A DNA stretch of 64,000 bases from Thiomicrorhabdus cannonii (GCF_013391695.1 NZ_JACBGH010000001.1:124001-188000), one strand, 5' to 3'; shown: positions 8,654 through 18,249, counted from the first letter of the stretch. A program made the numbers and translations. Notes: generated from the letters alone by a model not told the origin.

Positions 8654-10105
8654 TTATTTTTCCAACACCAACGGCAGGAACAGCGAACGTTTATTGCGTA
8701 CTACCCGCACCGGCAACGAACGCCCCGGCTGAGCCTCTTTAACAATCTGACGCAAGGCGTCCACACTCTTCACCGGCTGGAAGTCGATGGTGACAATCAC
8801 ATCGCCCGGACGAATACCGGCTGTTTTCGCCGCTCCGTCACGCACCGCCGTCACCTTGACGCCAAACGGCAAATTCAAAGCATCCAGTTCGTCTTTGGTC
8901 AGCGCCTCGACGCTCGCGCCCAAGCGGTCGTTTTTAACCTCGCCCATTTGAGCGGAAGCCAGTTGCTCGGCCTTATCCATCTCCGTCAGTTTCACCGTCA
9001 AATTCATGCGCTTGCCCTGACGCAGCAACACGACCTTGATCGGCTCATTGATTTTCGCCATACCGACCATTGGCGGCAAATCGGATGATTTCTCCACTTT
9101 CTGGCCGTTAAACTCCAGAATAATGTCCCCGGCGCGAATACCCGCGCGCTCCGCCGGCGTATCCGGATAGGTTTGTCCCACCAGCGCACCGGTTGGCGCC
9201 TCCAGACCGAATGACTTCGACAAATTGCTGGTCACTTCCTGCACCTGCACCCCCAGGAAACCGCGGGCAACCTTGCCGCTATCCATCAATTGGTTGGCGA
9301 CATTCATGGCAATATCGATCGGGATCGAGAACGACAAGCCCATCGAACCGCCGCTCTTGCTGTAAATCTGCGAGTTGATACCAACCACTTCACCGGCCAG
9401 GTTAAACAGCGGACCACCCGAGTTACCGGGGTTAATGGAAACATCCGTTTGAATAAACGGTACATAACTGTCATCCGGCAAGGCGCGCCCCAGGGCGCTG
9501 ACGATACCGTGGGTCACCGTATAATCCAATCCGAAAGGTTCGCCGATGGCCAACACCCACTGCCCCACCTTCAAGCCCTTGGAACTGCCTATCTTGGCCG
9601 ACTGCAAGCCTTTAGCGTCAATTTTAAGCAACGCCACATCGGTGCGCGGATCGGAACCGACCACCTGCGCTTTCCACTCTTTGCGGTCGCTCATGCGCAC
9701 CACGATATCGTCCGCGCCATCAATCACATGGTTGTTGGTCAGAATGTAACCGTCTTCACTGATAATAAAACCGGAACCCAGCGAATGGACTTCATCTTCC
9801 TGCGGCTGTTCCGGCATCGGCTTCATCCCCGGGATGCCGAAGAAATAGCGCAGCAGCTCATCCGGCATACCGGGAACGCCAGGATGACCGGAACGCTGAA
9901 TTTTCTTGGTGGTGCTGATGTTCACCACCACCGGGCTATTGTCCTCGGCCAATTGGCTGAAATCCGGCAACCCATAAAACTGAGGAGTGGCTGACGACGC
10001 GGCCGGAGAAGGGGGATTCACGACATTGTCGGACATGGCATAAGGCGCCTGTGTCATAAATAATGCACCGGTCATCGCCAAAGCAATCAACGAGACTTTT
10101 TTCAT
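8654..10105 (-). CDS. mucD: DegP/HtrA-family periplasmic serine protease (MucD-like)
   Basis: A 483-residue periplasmic protease/chaperone for damaged envelope proteins. It has a signal peptide (MKKVSLIALAMTGALFMTQAPYA). The trypsin-like triad is complete: His in TNNHVIDGADD, Asp in DPRTDVALLKID, and Ser in GNSGGPLFN. Two PDZ domains follow (one from about residue 265, one from about 385 to the end). The start is set at the ATG at 10105, 5 bases after GGGTGAG; a GTG three codons earlier is less likely. It lies 104 bases after rseC, as mucD does in many gammaproteobacterial sigma-E loci, but rpoE, rseA and rseB are absent here. Confidence 0.9.
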   Translation of the reverse strand: MKKVSLIALAMTGALFMTQAPYAMSDNVVNPPSPAASSATPQFYGLPDFSQLAEDNSPVVVNISTTKKIQRSGHPGVPGMPDELLRYFFGIPGMKPMPEQPQEDEVHSLGSGFIISEDGYILTNNHVIDGADDIVVRMSDRKEWKAQVVGSDPRTDVALLKIDAKGLQSAKIGSSKGLKVGQWVLAIGEPFGLDYTVTHGIVSALGRALPDDSYVPFIQTDVSINPGNSGGPLFNLAGEVVGINSQIYSKSGGSMGLSFSIPIDIAMNVANQLMDSGKVARGFLGVQVQEVTSNLSKSFGLEAPTGALVGQTYPDTPAERAGIRAGDIILEFNGQKVEKSSDLPPMVGMAKINEPIKVVLLRQGKRMNLTVKLTEMDKAEQLASAQMGEVKNDRLGASVEALTKDELDALNLPFGVKVTAVRDGAAKTAGIRPGDVIVTIDFQPVKSVDALRQIVKEAQPGRSLPVRVVRNKRSLFLPLVLEK

Positions 10106-10209
10106 ACAACTCACCCTGCGTTTAATATTCCTAATAAGAAAATGAACAACACCCTTATGCTAACCAAAGACCAACCAGTAAAGTCTTAAAAAATCCTTGA
10201 AAGCACGGA

Positions 10210-10665
10210 TTAGCCGACGACTTCGCTGATGTGCGGCAACAACGGGCGATAAAAACGGCGCGTGATCCACCAGCCCAGCAACAGCCCCGCTCCGCCGCCA
10301 AATACCGCCGCCCAGTCCAAAAGGGTTTCCGAACCTTCCAATATGGTCGATGCCAGGGCTTTTAAAGTAACTGCCCCAATAAAAAGGCCAATCAAGGGCA
10401 GTCCGTACGCCATAAAGGCGTGCCTGACCACAATCGATTCGTCCAGCGTCAAAACCACCTTATCCCCTACTTTGGCATTGAGCTGATTGATGACGGTCAG
10501 CGGCGCGTTCGATGTTGAAGAAAACAGTTTGGAAAGCGCACCGGTACCGCAACCTGATGCCGACTGACAGCCGCCACAGGCGCTTTGACGAGCATATTCC
10601 ACCCGCGCATAATCGCCTTCCACGGCAACCACCACGCCTTGCGTTCTCAAAAGATTTTGTTCCAT
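10210..10665 (-). CDS. rseC: SoxR-reducing system / RseC-family protein
   Basis: The 151-residue RseC/MucC family membrane protein has the N-terminal cysteine cluster (CGGCQSASGCG, near residues 31-41) that resembles an iron-sulfur or redox site. Two hydrophobic segments in the second half (FMAYGLPLIGLFIGAVTLKA and DWAAVFGGGAGLLLGWWI) anchor it. Family members modulate sigma-E signalling or help reduce SoxR. In E. coli rseC sits in rpoE-rseA-rseB-rseC, divergent from nadB. Here it is still divergent from nadB, but the first three genes are missing. Confidence 0.85.
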   Translation of the reverse strand: MEQNLLRTQGVVVAVEGDYARVEYARQSACGGCQSASGCGTGALSKLFSSTSNAPLTVINQLNAKVGDKVVLTLDESIVVRHAFMAYGLPLIGLFIGAVTLKALASTILEGSETLLDWAAVFGGGAGLLLGWWITRRFYRPLLPHISEVVG

Positions 10666-10701
10666 ATTCGCTTCAGCCCCTGCGCTAGTTCGTATAAAAA
10701 C

Positions 10702-10730
10702 TTCGTATCAATCGTGCGATTCTCTATAAT
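10702..10730 (+). promoter_or_regulatory. Probable nadB promoter
   Basis: A perfect TATAAT (10725-10730) is preceded at 17 bases by TTCGTA, a weak -35. It implies a leader of about 105 bases before nadB. The region is the divergent rseC/nadB spacer. Confidence 0.4.
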
Positions 10731-10841
10731 AAGCGCTAGTTTAATGCTTCCCGCCTGACTTGTCTGCCAAGAACATCCCCCGGTTCCGCAACAAGCGTTT
10801 GCTCAACACCGATTCAACCCCCAATATTCAAAGGAAACTGA

Positions 10842-12461
10842 GTGGTTAACTCGAAAAGTTTGAAAACAGAGATTTTGGTGATCGGCAGTGGTATTGCCGG
10901 GCTGTCCATCGCACTGAAACTGGCCGCCAAACACAAGGTGATTGTATTGGCCAAATCTTCCCTCTCAGAAGGCAGCACCAACTATGCGCAAGGCGGCATC
11001 GCCGCGGTACTCGACCCGTTCGACAGCATCGAATCACATATTGTGGATACCGAGGAAGCAGGCGCCGGGCTATGCGATCCTGCCGCGGTTGAGCTGGTGG
11101 CCAAACACGCCGCGCACTCCATCCGTGAACTGATTGAACTGGGTGTACCTTTCAGCCGGTGCGAAGGCAACGAATGCACCTACCCTTTTCATCTGACGCA
11201 GGAAGGCGGACACAGCCACCGCCGTGTCATCCATGCCGCCGACCACACCGGACACTCTGTCTTGGAAACCTTGATTCAGGCCGTGTACAGCCATCCGAAT
11301 ATCACCCTGCTGCCCGATCACATTTCCATTGACCTGATTCTCAACAAAGCACATAAGCGTTGCATTGGCGCCTATGTGCTGAATAAACGCGAAAATACCG
11401 TTTACGACATCTGGGCGGACTTCACGGTGCTGGCCACCGGCGGCGCCAGCAAAGCCTATCTGTACACCAGCAATCCGGACACTTCGACCGGTGACGGCAT
11501 TGCCATGGCGTGGCGCGCCGGCTGTTCGGTCGCCAATCTGGAGTTCAACCAGTTCCACCCGACCTGCCTTTATCATCCGCAGGACCGCTCGTTTTTGATC
11601 AGCGAAGCGGTGCGCGGCGAAGGCGGCATCTTGCGCCTGCCTGACGGCACCGCGTTTATGGAACAGTATGACAGCCGTAAAGACCTGGCGCCACGCGATA
11701 TCGTCGCACGCGCCATCGACCACGAAATGAAAAAGCATGGACTCGATTGCGTCTATCTGGATATTACCCACAAATCACGGGAGTTTATCCAAAACCACTT
11801 CCCCACCATTTTTGAACGTTGTTTAAACGACGGTATCGATATCAGTGAGGAACAGATTCCGGTGGTTCCGGCGGCACATTACACCTGCGGCGGCGTTGTC
11901 ACCAATCTGTCCGGTGAAACCGACCTGGCCGGACTCTATGCCATTGGTGAAACCGCCTACACCGGCCTGCATGGCGCCAACCGCCTGGCCAGCAATTCAT
12001 TGGTAGAAGGGCTGGTGTTTGCCGAAACCGCGCGCCAAAGCATCGAAAAGGCTTATGAACAGCCGCTAAATAACGACGAAGCCCCCCGCCCCTGGGACAG
12101 CAGCCTGGTGACCGATCCTGCAGAAAAGATTCTGGTTTCCCATGACTGGGACGAACTCAGACGCGTGATGTGGGACTATGTCGGTATCGTACGCACCAAC
12201 GACCGCCTGAAGCGTGCCAGACAGCGTATTCGCAATCTGCAAAAAGAGATTAATGAATACTACTGCGAACATACCGTGCACAGCGACTTTCTGGAACTGC
12301 GCAATCTGGCGCTGGTGGCGGAGCTGATGGTCAAAAGCGCGCAAACCCGCAAGGAAAGTCGCGGCCTGCACTACAATCTGGACTACCCCGGCCTGCGCAA
12401 AAAAGCCAAGCCGACCATCCTAAAACCCAAACCTGCTAAAAAAACCAAACATAAAAGCTGA
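10842..12461 (+). CDS. nadB: L-aspartate oxidase
   Basis: NadB oxidises L-aspartate to iminoaspartate, which NadA uses to make quinolinate in NAD synthesis. The 539-residue flavoprotein has the Rossmann motif VIGSGIAGLSIALKLA at its N-terminus, the capping-domain active-site region EFNQFHPTCLY and GEGGILR, and the flavin-binding GLYAIGETAYTGLHGANRLASNS segment. Start is a GTG at 10842 preceded by GGAAACTGA. A lysine-rich tail (KPKPAKKTKHK) is unremarkable. It ends just before a strong terminator. Confidence 0.96.
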   Translation: MVNSKSLKTEILVIGSGIAGLSIALKLAAKHKVIVLAKSSLSEGSTNYAQGGIAAVLDPFDSIESHIVDTEEAGAGLCDPAAVELVAKHAAHSIRELIELGVPFSRCEGNECTYPFHLTQEGGHSHRRVIHAADHTGHSVLETLIQAVYSHPNITLLPDHISIDLILNKAHKRCIGAYVLNKRENTVYDIWADFTVLATGGASKAYLYTSNPDTSTGDGIAMAWRAGCSVANLEFNQFHPTCLYHPQDRSFLISEAVRGEGGILRLPDGTAFMEQYDSRKDLAPRDIVARAIDHEMKKHGLDCVYLDITHKSREFIQNHFPTIFERCLNDGIDISEEQIPVVPAAHYTCGGVVTNLSGETDLAGLYAIGETAYTGLHGANRLASNSLVEGLVFAETARQSIEKAYEQPLNNDEAPRPWDSSLVTDPAEKILVSHDWDELRRVMWDYVGIVRTNDRLKRARQRIRNLQKEINEYYCEHTVHSDFLELRNLALVAELMVKSAQTRKESRGLHYNLDYPGLRKKAKPTILKPKPAKKTKHKS

Positions 12462-12485
12462 ATCCGGCAGCTAAATCCCGGGCAT

Positions 12486-12513
12486 AAAAAACGCACCGAA
12501 AGGTGCGTTTTTT
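12486..12513 (+). terminator. Rho-independent terminator after nadB
   Basis: A 12-pair stem (arms 12486-12497 and 12502-12513) with a GAAA loop has A-rich and T-rich ends, so it can stop transcription from both sides. It lies between nadB and the convergent CheW-like gene. Confidence 0.9.
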
Positions 12514-12518
12514 ATGGA

Positions 12519-12532
12519 TTCAACAGGCCAGG
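12519..12532 (+). repeat. Degenerate copy of the dispersed repeat
   Basis: TTCAACAGGCCAGG matches the core of the dispersed repeat with one substitution (A for G) and lacks the flanking AAACT. It lies 3 bases past the stop side of the CheW-like gene. It may be a decayed copy or a chance match. Confidence 0.45.
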
Positions 12533-12534
12533 TC

Positions 12535-13074
12535 TCAGCCGTTACCCACCGGCATATCTTGAGGCGTCGTCACCTGCTCGATCAACCCTTCCGAAGTCAG
12601 CTTATCGAGATCGATCAAAATCACCATCTTGCCTTTGGGCTTGCTGACTTCGGCGTTTGTTTGACTCGACTGCGTCTGAATGGGCGCCAGCGTCGTCAAT
12701 CCCAGAATAAACTGGTTATCGATCGTGGTACCCACATCCGGTGCAGGTTGCAGGCCATTCATATCAAACTGCTGCACATCTGAAACGGCATCCACAACCA
12801 GACCGACAACGCGTTCGCCCTGAGAGGTAAAAACATGCACCACAATCACCACCGTGGTCGCATCATAGCTCACGGCAAGCTTGAACTTCTCGCGCAGATC
12901 AAGAATCGGCACGACATTGCCGCGCAAATCCACCACCCCTTTTACAAATTTGGGTACATTCGGCAGCGGCGTAGGTTCTTCCCACCCTCTGATCTCCTGC
13001 ACTCGCCGAATTTCAACAGCAAACTCTTCCTTGCCCAAACGGAAGGTCAAAAAATCTTTTTTTAATTCAGACAC
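12535..13074 (-). CDS. CheW-like chemotaxis coupling protein
   Basis: The CheW domain (residues 8-155 of 179) shows the family motifs FLTFRLGKEEFAVEIRRVQEIRGW, TPLPNVPKFVKGVVDLRGNVVPILDLREKF and GLVVDAVSDV. CheW proteins link chemoreceptors to the kinase CheA at the membrane. No other che genes are nearby, so this could be an orphan adaptor for a receptor elsewhere or for pilus-based motility. The longest frame begins at 13137, but GTG at 13074, preceded by GGAGACAGG, gives the normal N-terminus (SELKKDFLTF). Confidence 0.85.
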   Translation of the reverse strand: MSELKKDFLTFRLGKEEFAVEIRRVQEIRGWEEPTPLPNVPKFVKGVVDLRGNVVPILDLREKFKLAVSYDATTVVIVVHVFTSQGERVVGLVVDAVSDVQQFDMNGLQPAPDVGTTIDNQFILGLTTLAPIQTQSSQTNAEVSKPKGKMVILIDLDKLTSEGLIEQVTTPQDMPVGNG

Positions 13075-13304
13075 ACCCTGTCTCCAATCTGTATGCGACG
13101 CAAAACGCTTTATTAATTTTTTCAATAATAACCGCAATAGTAATGGCTGGTTGGCTAAAATTCAAATCCAATTCCCCGCTGCGCACTTTGCACCAATAAA
13201 CTGGGCAGAAACGTGCTGCAAACAGCTCGCAAACACACAAGCCATTTTGCGATTTTGGCGGACACAGAGTATCATTTGAGCACATTTTGCAAAAAGGACT
13301 TTTT

Positions 13305-14393
13305 ATGAGTTTTGTGGAACACACCTCCAACCCTGCTTGGAAAGATTTTTTACTGCAATTGGGCGCACAATTTGATGCGGCAGGTAAAATTTCCACTTTC
13401 GGACAGCCGGAAATCGAACGTTTTCTGATCAAGCACGGCCCGGTCGTCACCAGCCTTTGCCATCAGGCGCTTCTCAAGGTTAGCGGCAACGATGCCTTTA
13501 CATTTCTGCAAGGCCAATTAAGCAACGATCTTGGCGACGTCACCGACAACCAAGCACAGTACAGCGCCTATTGCGATCCGCAAGGTCAGGTTCTGGCGAC
13601 TTTTCTGGTTTTCAAATTCCGTGGCGATTTCTACCTGAGCTTCGACGGCTCGCTTAAAGAAAGCATTCAAAAACGCCTGAAAATGTTTGTACTGCGTTCG
13701 GCGGTGCAAATCGAAGATGTCAGCCATGATTTCATTCATATCGGCTTTGCCGGCGAGTTTGCCGATTTGGACGTTCAACGCCGCCTAAGCACCAAAATCA
13801 AAGAGATTTACGCATGCGGACCGGCTCAAGCCGAAGAACTACAGGACAGTTTTATCGTCAAAGTCCCCGGCCCTTACCACCGTTATGAGATTTTCGGCCC
13901 CGCCGAACAGATGCAATATGCCTGGACGCGTCTGCGCGAAAACAGCGACTTGACCAACAGCTATGATTGGGACCTGCTCAACATTGCCGCCGGTATTGCC
14001 GAAATCGAGCACGCCACCAGCGGCAAAATCGTGGCGCAATTTTTGAACCTCGATAAAATCGGGGCGATTAACTTCAAAAAAGGCTGCTTCCCCGGGCAGG
14101 AAATCATTGCACGCATCCACTACCGCGGCAAAGTGACCAAACGCTTGCTGCGCCTGCATCTGGATAGTGTCGAAGCCTTAACCGCCGGCGACACCCTGAC
14201 GCTGGCGGATGACAGCGGCAAAAACCACAACCTCGACATCATCAAGGCGCGTCCGGACATTTTCAAGGGCACGCTTTGCCTAGCCGTAGGCACGTTAAAA
14301 TCGCTGGAAAACGCCGAAGGACAGCTAAAACTCGCCAACGGCGCTGCGGCCATCATTGAACCGCTGCCTTATTCGATTCTGGATGACGAATAA
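13305..14393 (+). CDS. ygfZ: YgfZ/GcvT-family folate-binding protein
   Basis: The 362-residue protein belongs to the folate-binding YgfZ family, which supports iron-sulfur enzyme function and tRNA modification. The diagnostic motif KGCFPGQEIIAR is present near residue 258 and includes the conserved cysteine. The N-terminal GcvT-like fold has VSGNDAFTFLQGQLSNDL. The start at 13305 is preceded by AAAAGGACT; the longer frame from 13287 has no such site. The stop codon overlaps the beginning of a dispersed-repeat copy. Confidence 0.93.
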   Translation: MSFVEHTSNPAWKDFLLQLGAQFDAAGKISTFGQPEIERFLIKHGPVVTSLCHQALLKVSGNDAFTFLQGQLSNDLGDVTDNQAQYSAYCDPQGQVLATFLVFKFRGDFYLSFDGSLKESIQKRLKMFVLRSAVQIEDVSHDFIHIGFAGEFADLDVQRRLSTKIKEIYACGPAQAEELQDSFIVKVPGPYHRYEIFGPAEQMQYAWTRLRENSDLTNSYDWDLLNIAAGIAEIEHATSGKIVAQFLNLDKIGAINFKKGCFPGQEIIARIHYRGKVTKRLLRLHLDSVEALTAGDTLTLADDSGKNHNLDIIKARPDIFKGTLCLAVGTLKSLENAEGQLKLANGAAAIIEPLPYSILDDE

Positions 14394-14413
14394 CCCGGCC
14401 TGTTGAGTTTTTT
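14393..14413 (-). repeat. Dispersed repeat copy after ygfZ
   Basis: A full-length single copy, with consensus orientation on the minus strand, starts on the last base of the ygfZ stop codon. A second small hairpin (CGGCGA/TCGCCG) follows directly at 14414-14431. Confidence 0.85.
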
Positions 14414-14465
14414 CGGCGACTGCTTCGCCGAAATTCTCGGCCTCAATTCGTCAAGCACAGATAGC

Positions 14466-14491
14466 AAAAAGCCCCGAATTCGGGGCTTTTT
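14466..14491. terminator. Bidirectional terminator between ygfZ and lysS
   Basis: An 11-pair stem AAAAAGCCCCG/CGGGGCTTTTT with an AATT loop lies between two convergent genes. Confidence 0.9.
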
Positions 14492-14514
14492 GTTTATTTG
14501 GCATTAACGTCGAA

Positions 14515-16029
14515 TCAGGTCGCCGGACGCATATGCGGGAACAAAAGAACATCGCGGATAGACGCCGAATCGGTGAACAGCATCACCAGACGGTCGATAC
14601 CGATACCTTCGCCCGCTGTCGGCGGCATACCATGTTCCAACGCGGTGATGTAATCTTCGTCGTAATGCATCGCCTCATCGTCACCGGCCTCTTTGGCGGC
14701 AACCTGCGCACGGAAACGCTCGGCCTGATCTTCGGCGTCGTTCAACTCGTTAAAACCGTTGGCCAACTCGCGCCCGCCGATAAACAGCTCGAAACGGTCG
14801 GTGATAAACGGATCCTGATCGTTACGGCGTGCCAATGGCGACACTTCGGCCGGATATTCGATAATGAAAGTCGGATCCATCAGGCGGTGTTCAACGGTTT
14901 CTTCAAAGATTTCCGTCAACACTTTGCCCAAACCGCTCGCCTCATCCACCTTGATGTGCAGCTTGCGCGCCACGTCACGCGCCGACTGCAAATCTTCGAG
15001 CTGTTCGCGCGTAATATCCGCATTGTATTGCAGAATCGCATCCTTCATGCTCAAGCGCGCAAACGGTTTGCCGAAATCGAACGTCTGTCCCTGATAAGGC
15101 ACCTGGGTTGAGCCGACGGTCATCATCGCCAGTTCTTTCAGCAACTCTTCGGTGTAATCCATCAACTCATGATAGTCGGTGTAGGCCGCATAGAATTCCA
15201 CCATGGTGAATTCAGGGTTGTGGCGGGTTGAAAGCCCTTCGTTACGGAACGAACGGTTGATTTCAAACACGCGTTCAAAACCGCCCACCACCAAGCGCTT
15301 CAGATAAAGCTCCGGCGCAATACGCAAGAACAACGGCATATCCAGCGCGTTGTGGTGCGTCGAGAATGGCTTGGCCGAGGCGCCGCCCGGGATGACGTGC
15401 ATCATTGGCGTTTCCACTTCCATAAAGCCTTTGTGGCTGAGGAAATTGCGCACGTGCTGCACAATCTTGGAACGCAACAGAAAGGTCTTGCGGCTCTCTT
15501 CGTTGACGATCAGGTCGATGTAACGCTGACGGTACTTGACCTCCTGATCCTGCAAACCGTGGAACTTGTCCGGCAGAGGACGGATCGACTTGGTAATCAA
15601 CTCGATATGTTCAACATGGACCGACAACTCACCGGTATTGGTTTTGAACAACCAGCCCTCGGCGCCGACGATATCGCCCAAATCCCACTTCTTGAACTGC
15701 TCGTTGTAGAAACCTTCCGGCAACTCGTCACGTGTCACATACACCTGAATGCGGCCTTCATGGTCCTGCAGCGTGGCAAAACTGGCTTTACCCATAATGC
15801 GACGCAACATCATACGGCCGGCCACCTTGACGCGCACCGGTTCCATGTTCTCCATCTCTTCCTTGCTCAACTCGTTATAGCTGGCATGCAGCGCGGCCGA
15901 GCTGTCGGTGCGGCGGAACGTATTCGGGTAAGAATGCCCTATCTCGCGCAATGCCGTCAATTTGGCGCGGCGTTCGGCGATGATTTTGTTCTCATCCACT
16001 TCAGGTTGGGTATTTTGAGTTTCTGACAT
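14515..16029 (-). CDS. lysS: Lysyl-tRNA synthetase (class II)
   Basis: LysS charges tRNA-Lys with lysine. The 504-residue class II enzyme has the N-terminal OB-fold anticodon-binding domain (about residues 55-180), motif 2 ([14 protein letters not shown]) and motif 3 ([13 protein letters not shown]). The start is set at the ATG at 16029 (MSETQNTQ), preceded by GAAGAGAG; the longer frame from 16077 lacks support and is not family-like. The prfB-lysS pair is a conserved gammaproteobacterial neighbourhood. Confidence 0.96.
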   Translation of the reverse strand: MSETQNTQPEVDENKIIAERRAKLTALREIGHSYPNTFRRTDSSAALHASYNELSKEEMENMEPVRVKVAGRMMLRRIMGKASFATLQDHEGRIQVYVTRDELPEGFYNEQFKKWDLGDIVGAEGWLFKTNTGELSVHVEHIELITKSIRPLPDKFHGLQDQEVKYRQRYIDLIVNEESRKTFLLRSKIVQHVRNFLSHKGFMEVETPMMHVIPGGASAKPFSTHHNALDMPLFLRIAPELYLKRLVVGGFERVFEINRSFRNEGLSTRHNPEFTMVEFYAAYTDYHELMDYTEELLKELAMMTVGSTQVPYQGQTFDFGKPFARLSMKDAILQYNADITREQLEDLQSARDVARKLHIKVDEASGLGKVLTEIFEETVEHRLMDPTFIIEYPAEVSPLARRNDQDPFITDRFELFIGGRELANGFNELNDAEDQAERFRAQVAAKEAGDDEAMHYDEDYITALEHGMPPTAGEGIGIDRLVMLFTDSASIRDVLLFPHMRPAT

Positions 16030-16066
16030 TCGATCACTCTCTTCGCATTGGTTTAACCGGGCACTT

Positions 16067-16089
16067 AAAAAACTCAACAGGCCGGGTTA
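16067..16089 (+). repeat. Dispersed repeat copy between prfB and lysS
   Basis: A full-length copy with the A-rich side at its left lies in the 88-base gap between prfB and lysS. It runs against the direction of both genes. Confidence 0.9.
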
Positions 16090-16117
16090 AGGATTCAAAA
16101 CTAAAAATAAATAATGG

Positions 16118-17213
16118 TTACAGCCCGGATTTCAAACTGGCGACAATAAACTGATCCAGTTCGCCGTCCAATACCGCACCGGTATTGCCGGTTTCAACCC
16201 CGGTACGCAAATCTTTGATGCGCCCCGAATCGAGCACGTAGGAACGGATCTGGCTTCCCCAGCCGATATCCGATTTGGAGTCCTCCAGCGCCTGTTTCTC
16301 GGCATTGCGGCTCATCATCTCCAGCTCATACAGCTTGGCACGCAGCTGCTTCATCGCTTCGGCCTTGTTCTGATGCTGGGAGCGTCCGTTCTGACACTGC
16401 ACCACGGTATTGGTGGGCAGATGGGTAATACGCACCGCCGATTCGGTACGGTTAACGTGCTGACCGCCCGCACCGCTGGCGCGGTACACATCGATACGCA
16501 AATCCGCCGGATTGATATCGATTTCAAAGCTGTCGTCAATTTCCGGAGAGATAAACACCGACGAAAACGAGGTATGACGGCGGTTGCCCGAATCAAACGG
16601 CGACTTGCGCACCAGACGGTGCACGCCGGTTTCGGTGCGCAACCAGCCGAAGGCGTGATCGCCCTTGACGTGAATGGTGGCGCTCTTAATCCCGGCGACA
16701 TCGCCGTCCGTCACTTCCATCAGTTCGGCATCAAAACCGTGCGCATCCGCCCAGCGCAGATACATGCGCAGCAGCATACTCGCCCAATCCTGCGCTTCGG
16801 TGCCGCCGGAACCCGACTGGATTTCCACATAACAGTTATTGGCGTCCATCTCGCCCGAGAACATGCGCTGGAACTCGAGTTTTTCAAGCTTTTCGCCCAA
16901 ACCGTCGAGTTCGCCTTTGATTTCCTCGACCAACTCGGCGTCGTTTTCCATCTCCGCCAATTCGACCAACTCGTTGCAGGAACTCAAGCCCTCTTCCAAC
17001 TCGTCAATCGTCGCCACAATGTTCTCAAGCGCCACTTTCTCTTTGCCGAGCGCCTGCGCATTTTCGGGATTATTCCAAATCCCCGGATCTTCCAACTCGC
17101 GCAAAACCTCGACTAATCTTTCCGACTTGGTCTCATAGTCAAAGATACCCCCTAAGCGACGTGGTGCGCTCTTGGTAGTCCTGCATACGACTGTAAATCG
17201 GGTTTAATTCCAT
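16118..17213 (-). CDS. prfB: Peptide chain release factor 2 with programmed +1 frameshift
   Basis: RF2 ends translation at UAA and UGA. The first 24 codons (from ATG at 17213, [10 protein letters not shown]) end at an in-frame TGA. The rest of the protein continues in the +1 frame ([13 protein letters not shown]), giving about 364 residues. The SPF stop-codon recognition tripeptide (RKSPFDSG) and the peptidyl-hydrolysis motif [15 protein letters not shown] are intact. An annotation starting at 17104 would miss the N-terminal 36 residues. The gene precedes lysS, as in E. coli. Confidence 0.95.
17138..17153 (-). promoter_or_regulatory. prfB programmed +1 frameshift site
   Basis: On the minus strand an internal Shine-Dalgarno-like AGGGGGT is followed by TAT CTT TGA C. 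This is the classical RF2 autoregulatory slip site: when RF2 is scarce, the ribosome shifts +1 at CTT and bypasses the TGA at codon 25. Confidence 0.95.
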
Positions 17214-17529
17214 CTACTTAGCCCTTCTTTTACACGGGTAAAAAATAAACGGGAATAATAACAGGATTTGCAATTTTTTGCTGACGATTGTATTGACGAA
17301 ATGCACGCTTTTACTCAAGCATTCCAACAATCGGTCGATACCTTACACATACTAAGGGAAACTGCAGGACAAAACGGCGTTGGGCACGGACCATCCGTCT
17401 TTAAAAAAACCATACTTTCAGCGCTTGTCCTCACCATCATCATTAATTATTTACGCCATATAGCAATAAGGCGTAAGATGATGAAAAAGAACATAAATCT
17501 CTCTACCGATTTAAAAAGAGGACAACTCC
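17214..17529. other. Intergenic region between prfB and the DUF5610 gene
   Basis: The 316-base spacer holds promoters for the two divergent genes. A candidate plus-strand promoter (TTGTCC, 17 bases, TATTTA, ending near 17452) is weak. A hairpin TTACGCC/GGCGTAA at about 17451-17475 would lie in the leader of the downstream gene. The frame from 17268, with a short hydrophobic stretch, overlaps the real gene and is not convincing. Confidence 0.4.
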
Positions 17530-18249
17530 ATGGCTATCGAGTCCATTCAAAATACAGCGATCAACGCCTACCGCAAAGAACGCGGCCTGGCGCCGGAGCA
17601 CGCCAATCCGGAAAACAGCGGCAAACGCGTGCATGGTCAGCCTGATCTACCCGAACAGGCCAGCGAAAAAGCCCATACTGTTCACGAAGCACGCACCACG
17701 TTGCGCCAGGAGCAACAGGCCAATCTCGTGCAACACCTTTTCGGCAACCCCGAAACAGCAAGCAGCAACGCCCTGAAAATCACCTTTCAAGAGGCGATTG
17801 ACAAATTAAACGAGATCCTCAGCGCGGAACTCGGAAAAAGCGACATGCCGCCGATCAGCGAGGAAGCCCTGCAAGCACAGGGCGGCATGGATTTCTGGTC
17901 TCCGGAAAACACCGCAAAACGCATTGTTGACGGCAGCACCGCGATGCTGGCCGCCTTCCAGAAAGCCAACCCCAATCTGCAAGGTGAAGCATTGATCACC
18001 CGCTTTCTGGATGTCATCGGCAACGGGATTTCGCAAGGTTTCGACTCCGCCAAGGGCATTCTGGACGACATGAAAGTACTGGAAGGCGACATCGCCACCA
18101 ATATCGATAAAACCTACGAACTGGTTCAAAAAGGATTAGAGGAATTCAAAGCCAACTTCCTGGGTACAGCGACGACTGAAGAAGTGGCCAAGCTAACAAC
18201 CGACAACCTTGTCGAAGCCGCCACCAATACTACTGAAAAACCGGTTTAA
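17530..18249 (+). CDS. DUF5610-like hypothetical protein
   Basis: The 239-residue protein begins MAIESIQNTAINAYRKERG and has no signal peptide. Residues about 85-210 resemble the DUF5610 domain, including GFDSAKGILDDMKVLEG and an IDKTYELVQKGLEEFKANF helix. The N-terminal 60 residues look disordered and are rich in E, Q, H and A. A ribosome-binding AAAGAGGA lies 8 bases before the start. Function is unknown. It is transcribed alone and is convergent with the two-component pair downstream. Confidence 0.65.
   Translation: MAIESIQNTAINAYRKERGLAPEHANPENSGKRVHGQPDLPEQASEKAHTVHEARTTLRQEQQANLVQHLFGNPETASSNALKITFQEAIDKLNEILSAELGKSDMPPISEEALQAQGGMDFWSPENTAKRIVDGSTAMLAAFQKANPNLQGEALITRFLDVIGNGISQGFDSAKGILDDMKVLEGDIATNIDKTYELVQKGLEEFKANFLGTATTEEVAKLTTDNLVEAATNTTEKPV

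Noticed and set aside
17268-17645. 125-codon plus-strand frame with a hydrophobic stretch (ILSALVLTIIINYL)
   Set aside because: It overlaps the DUF5610 start in another frame, its second half is the shadow of that gene, and no ribosome-binding site was seen.
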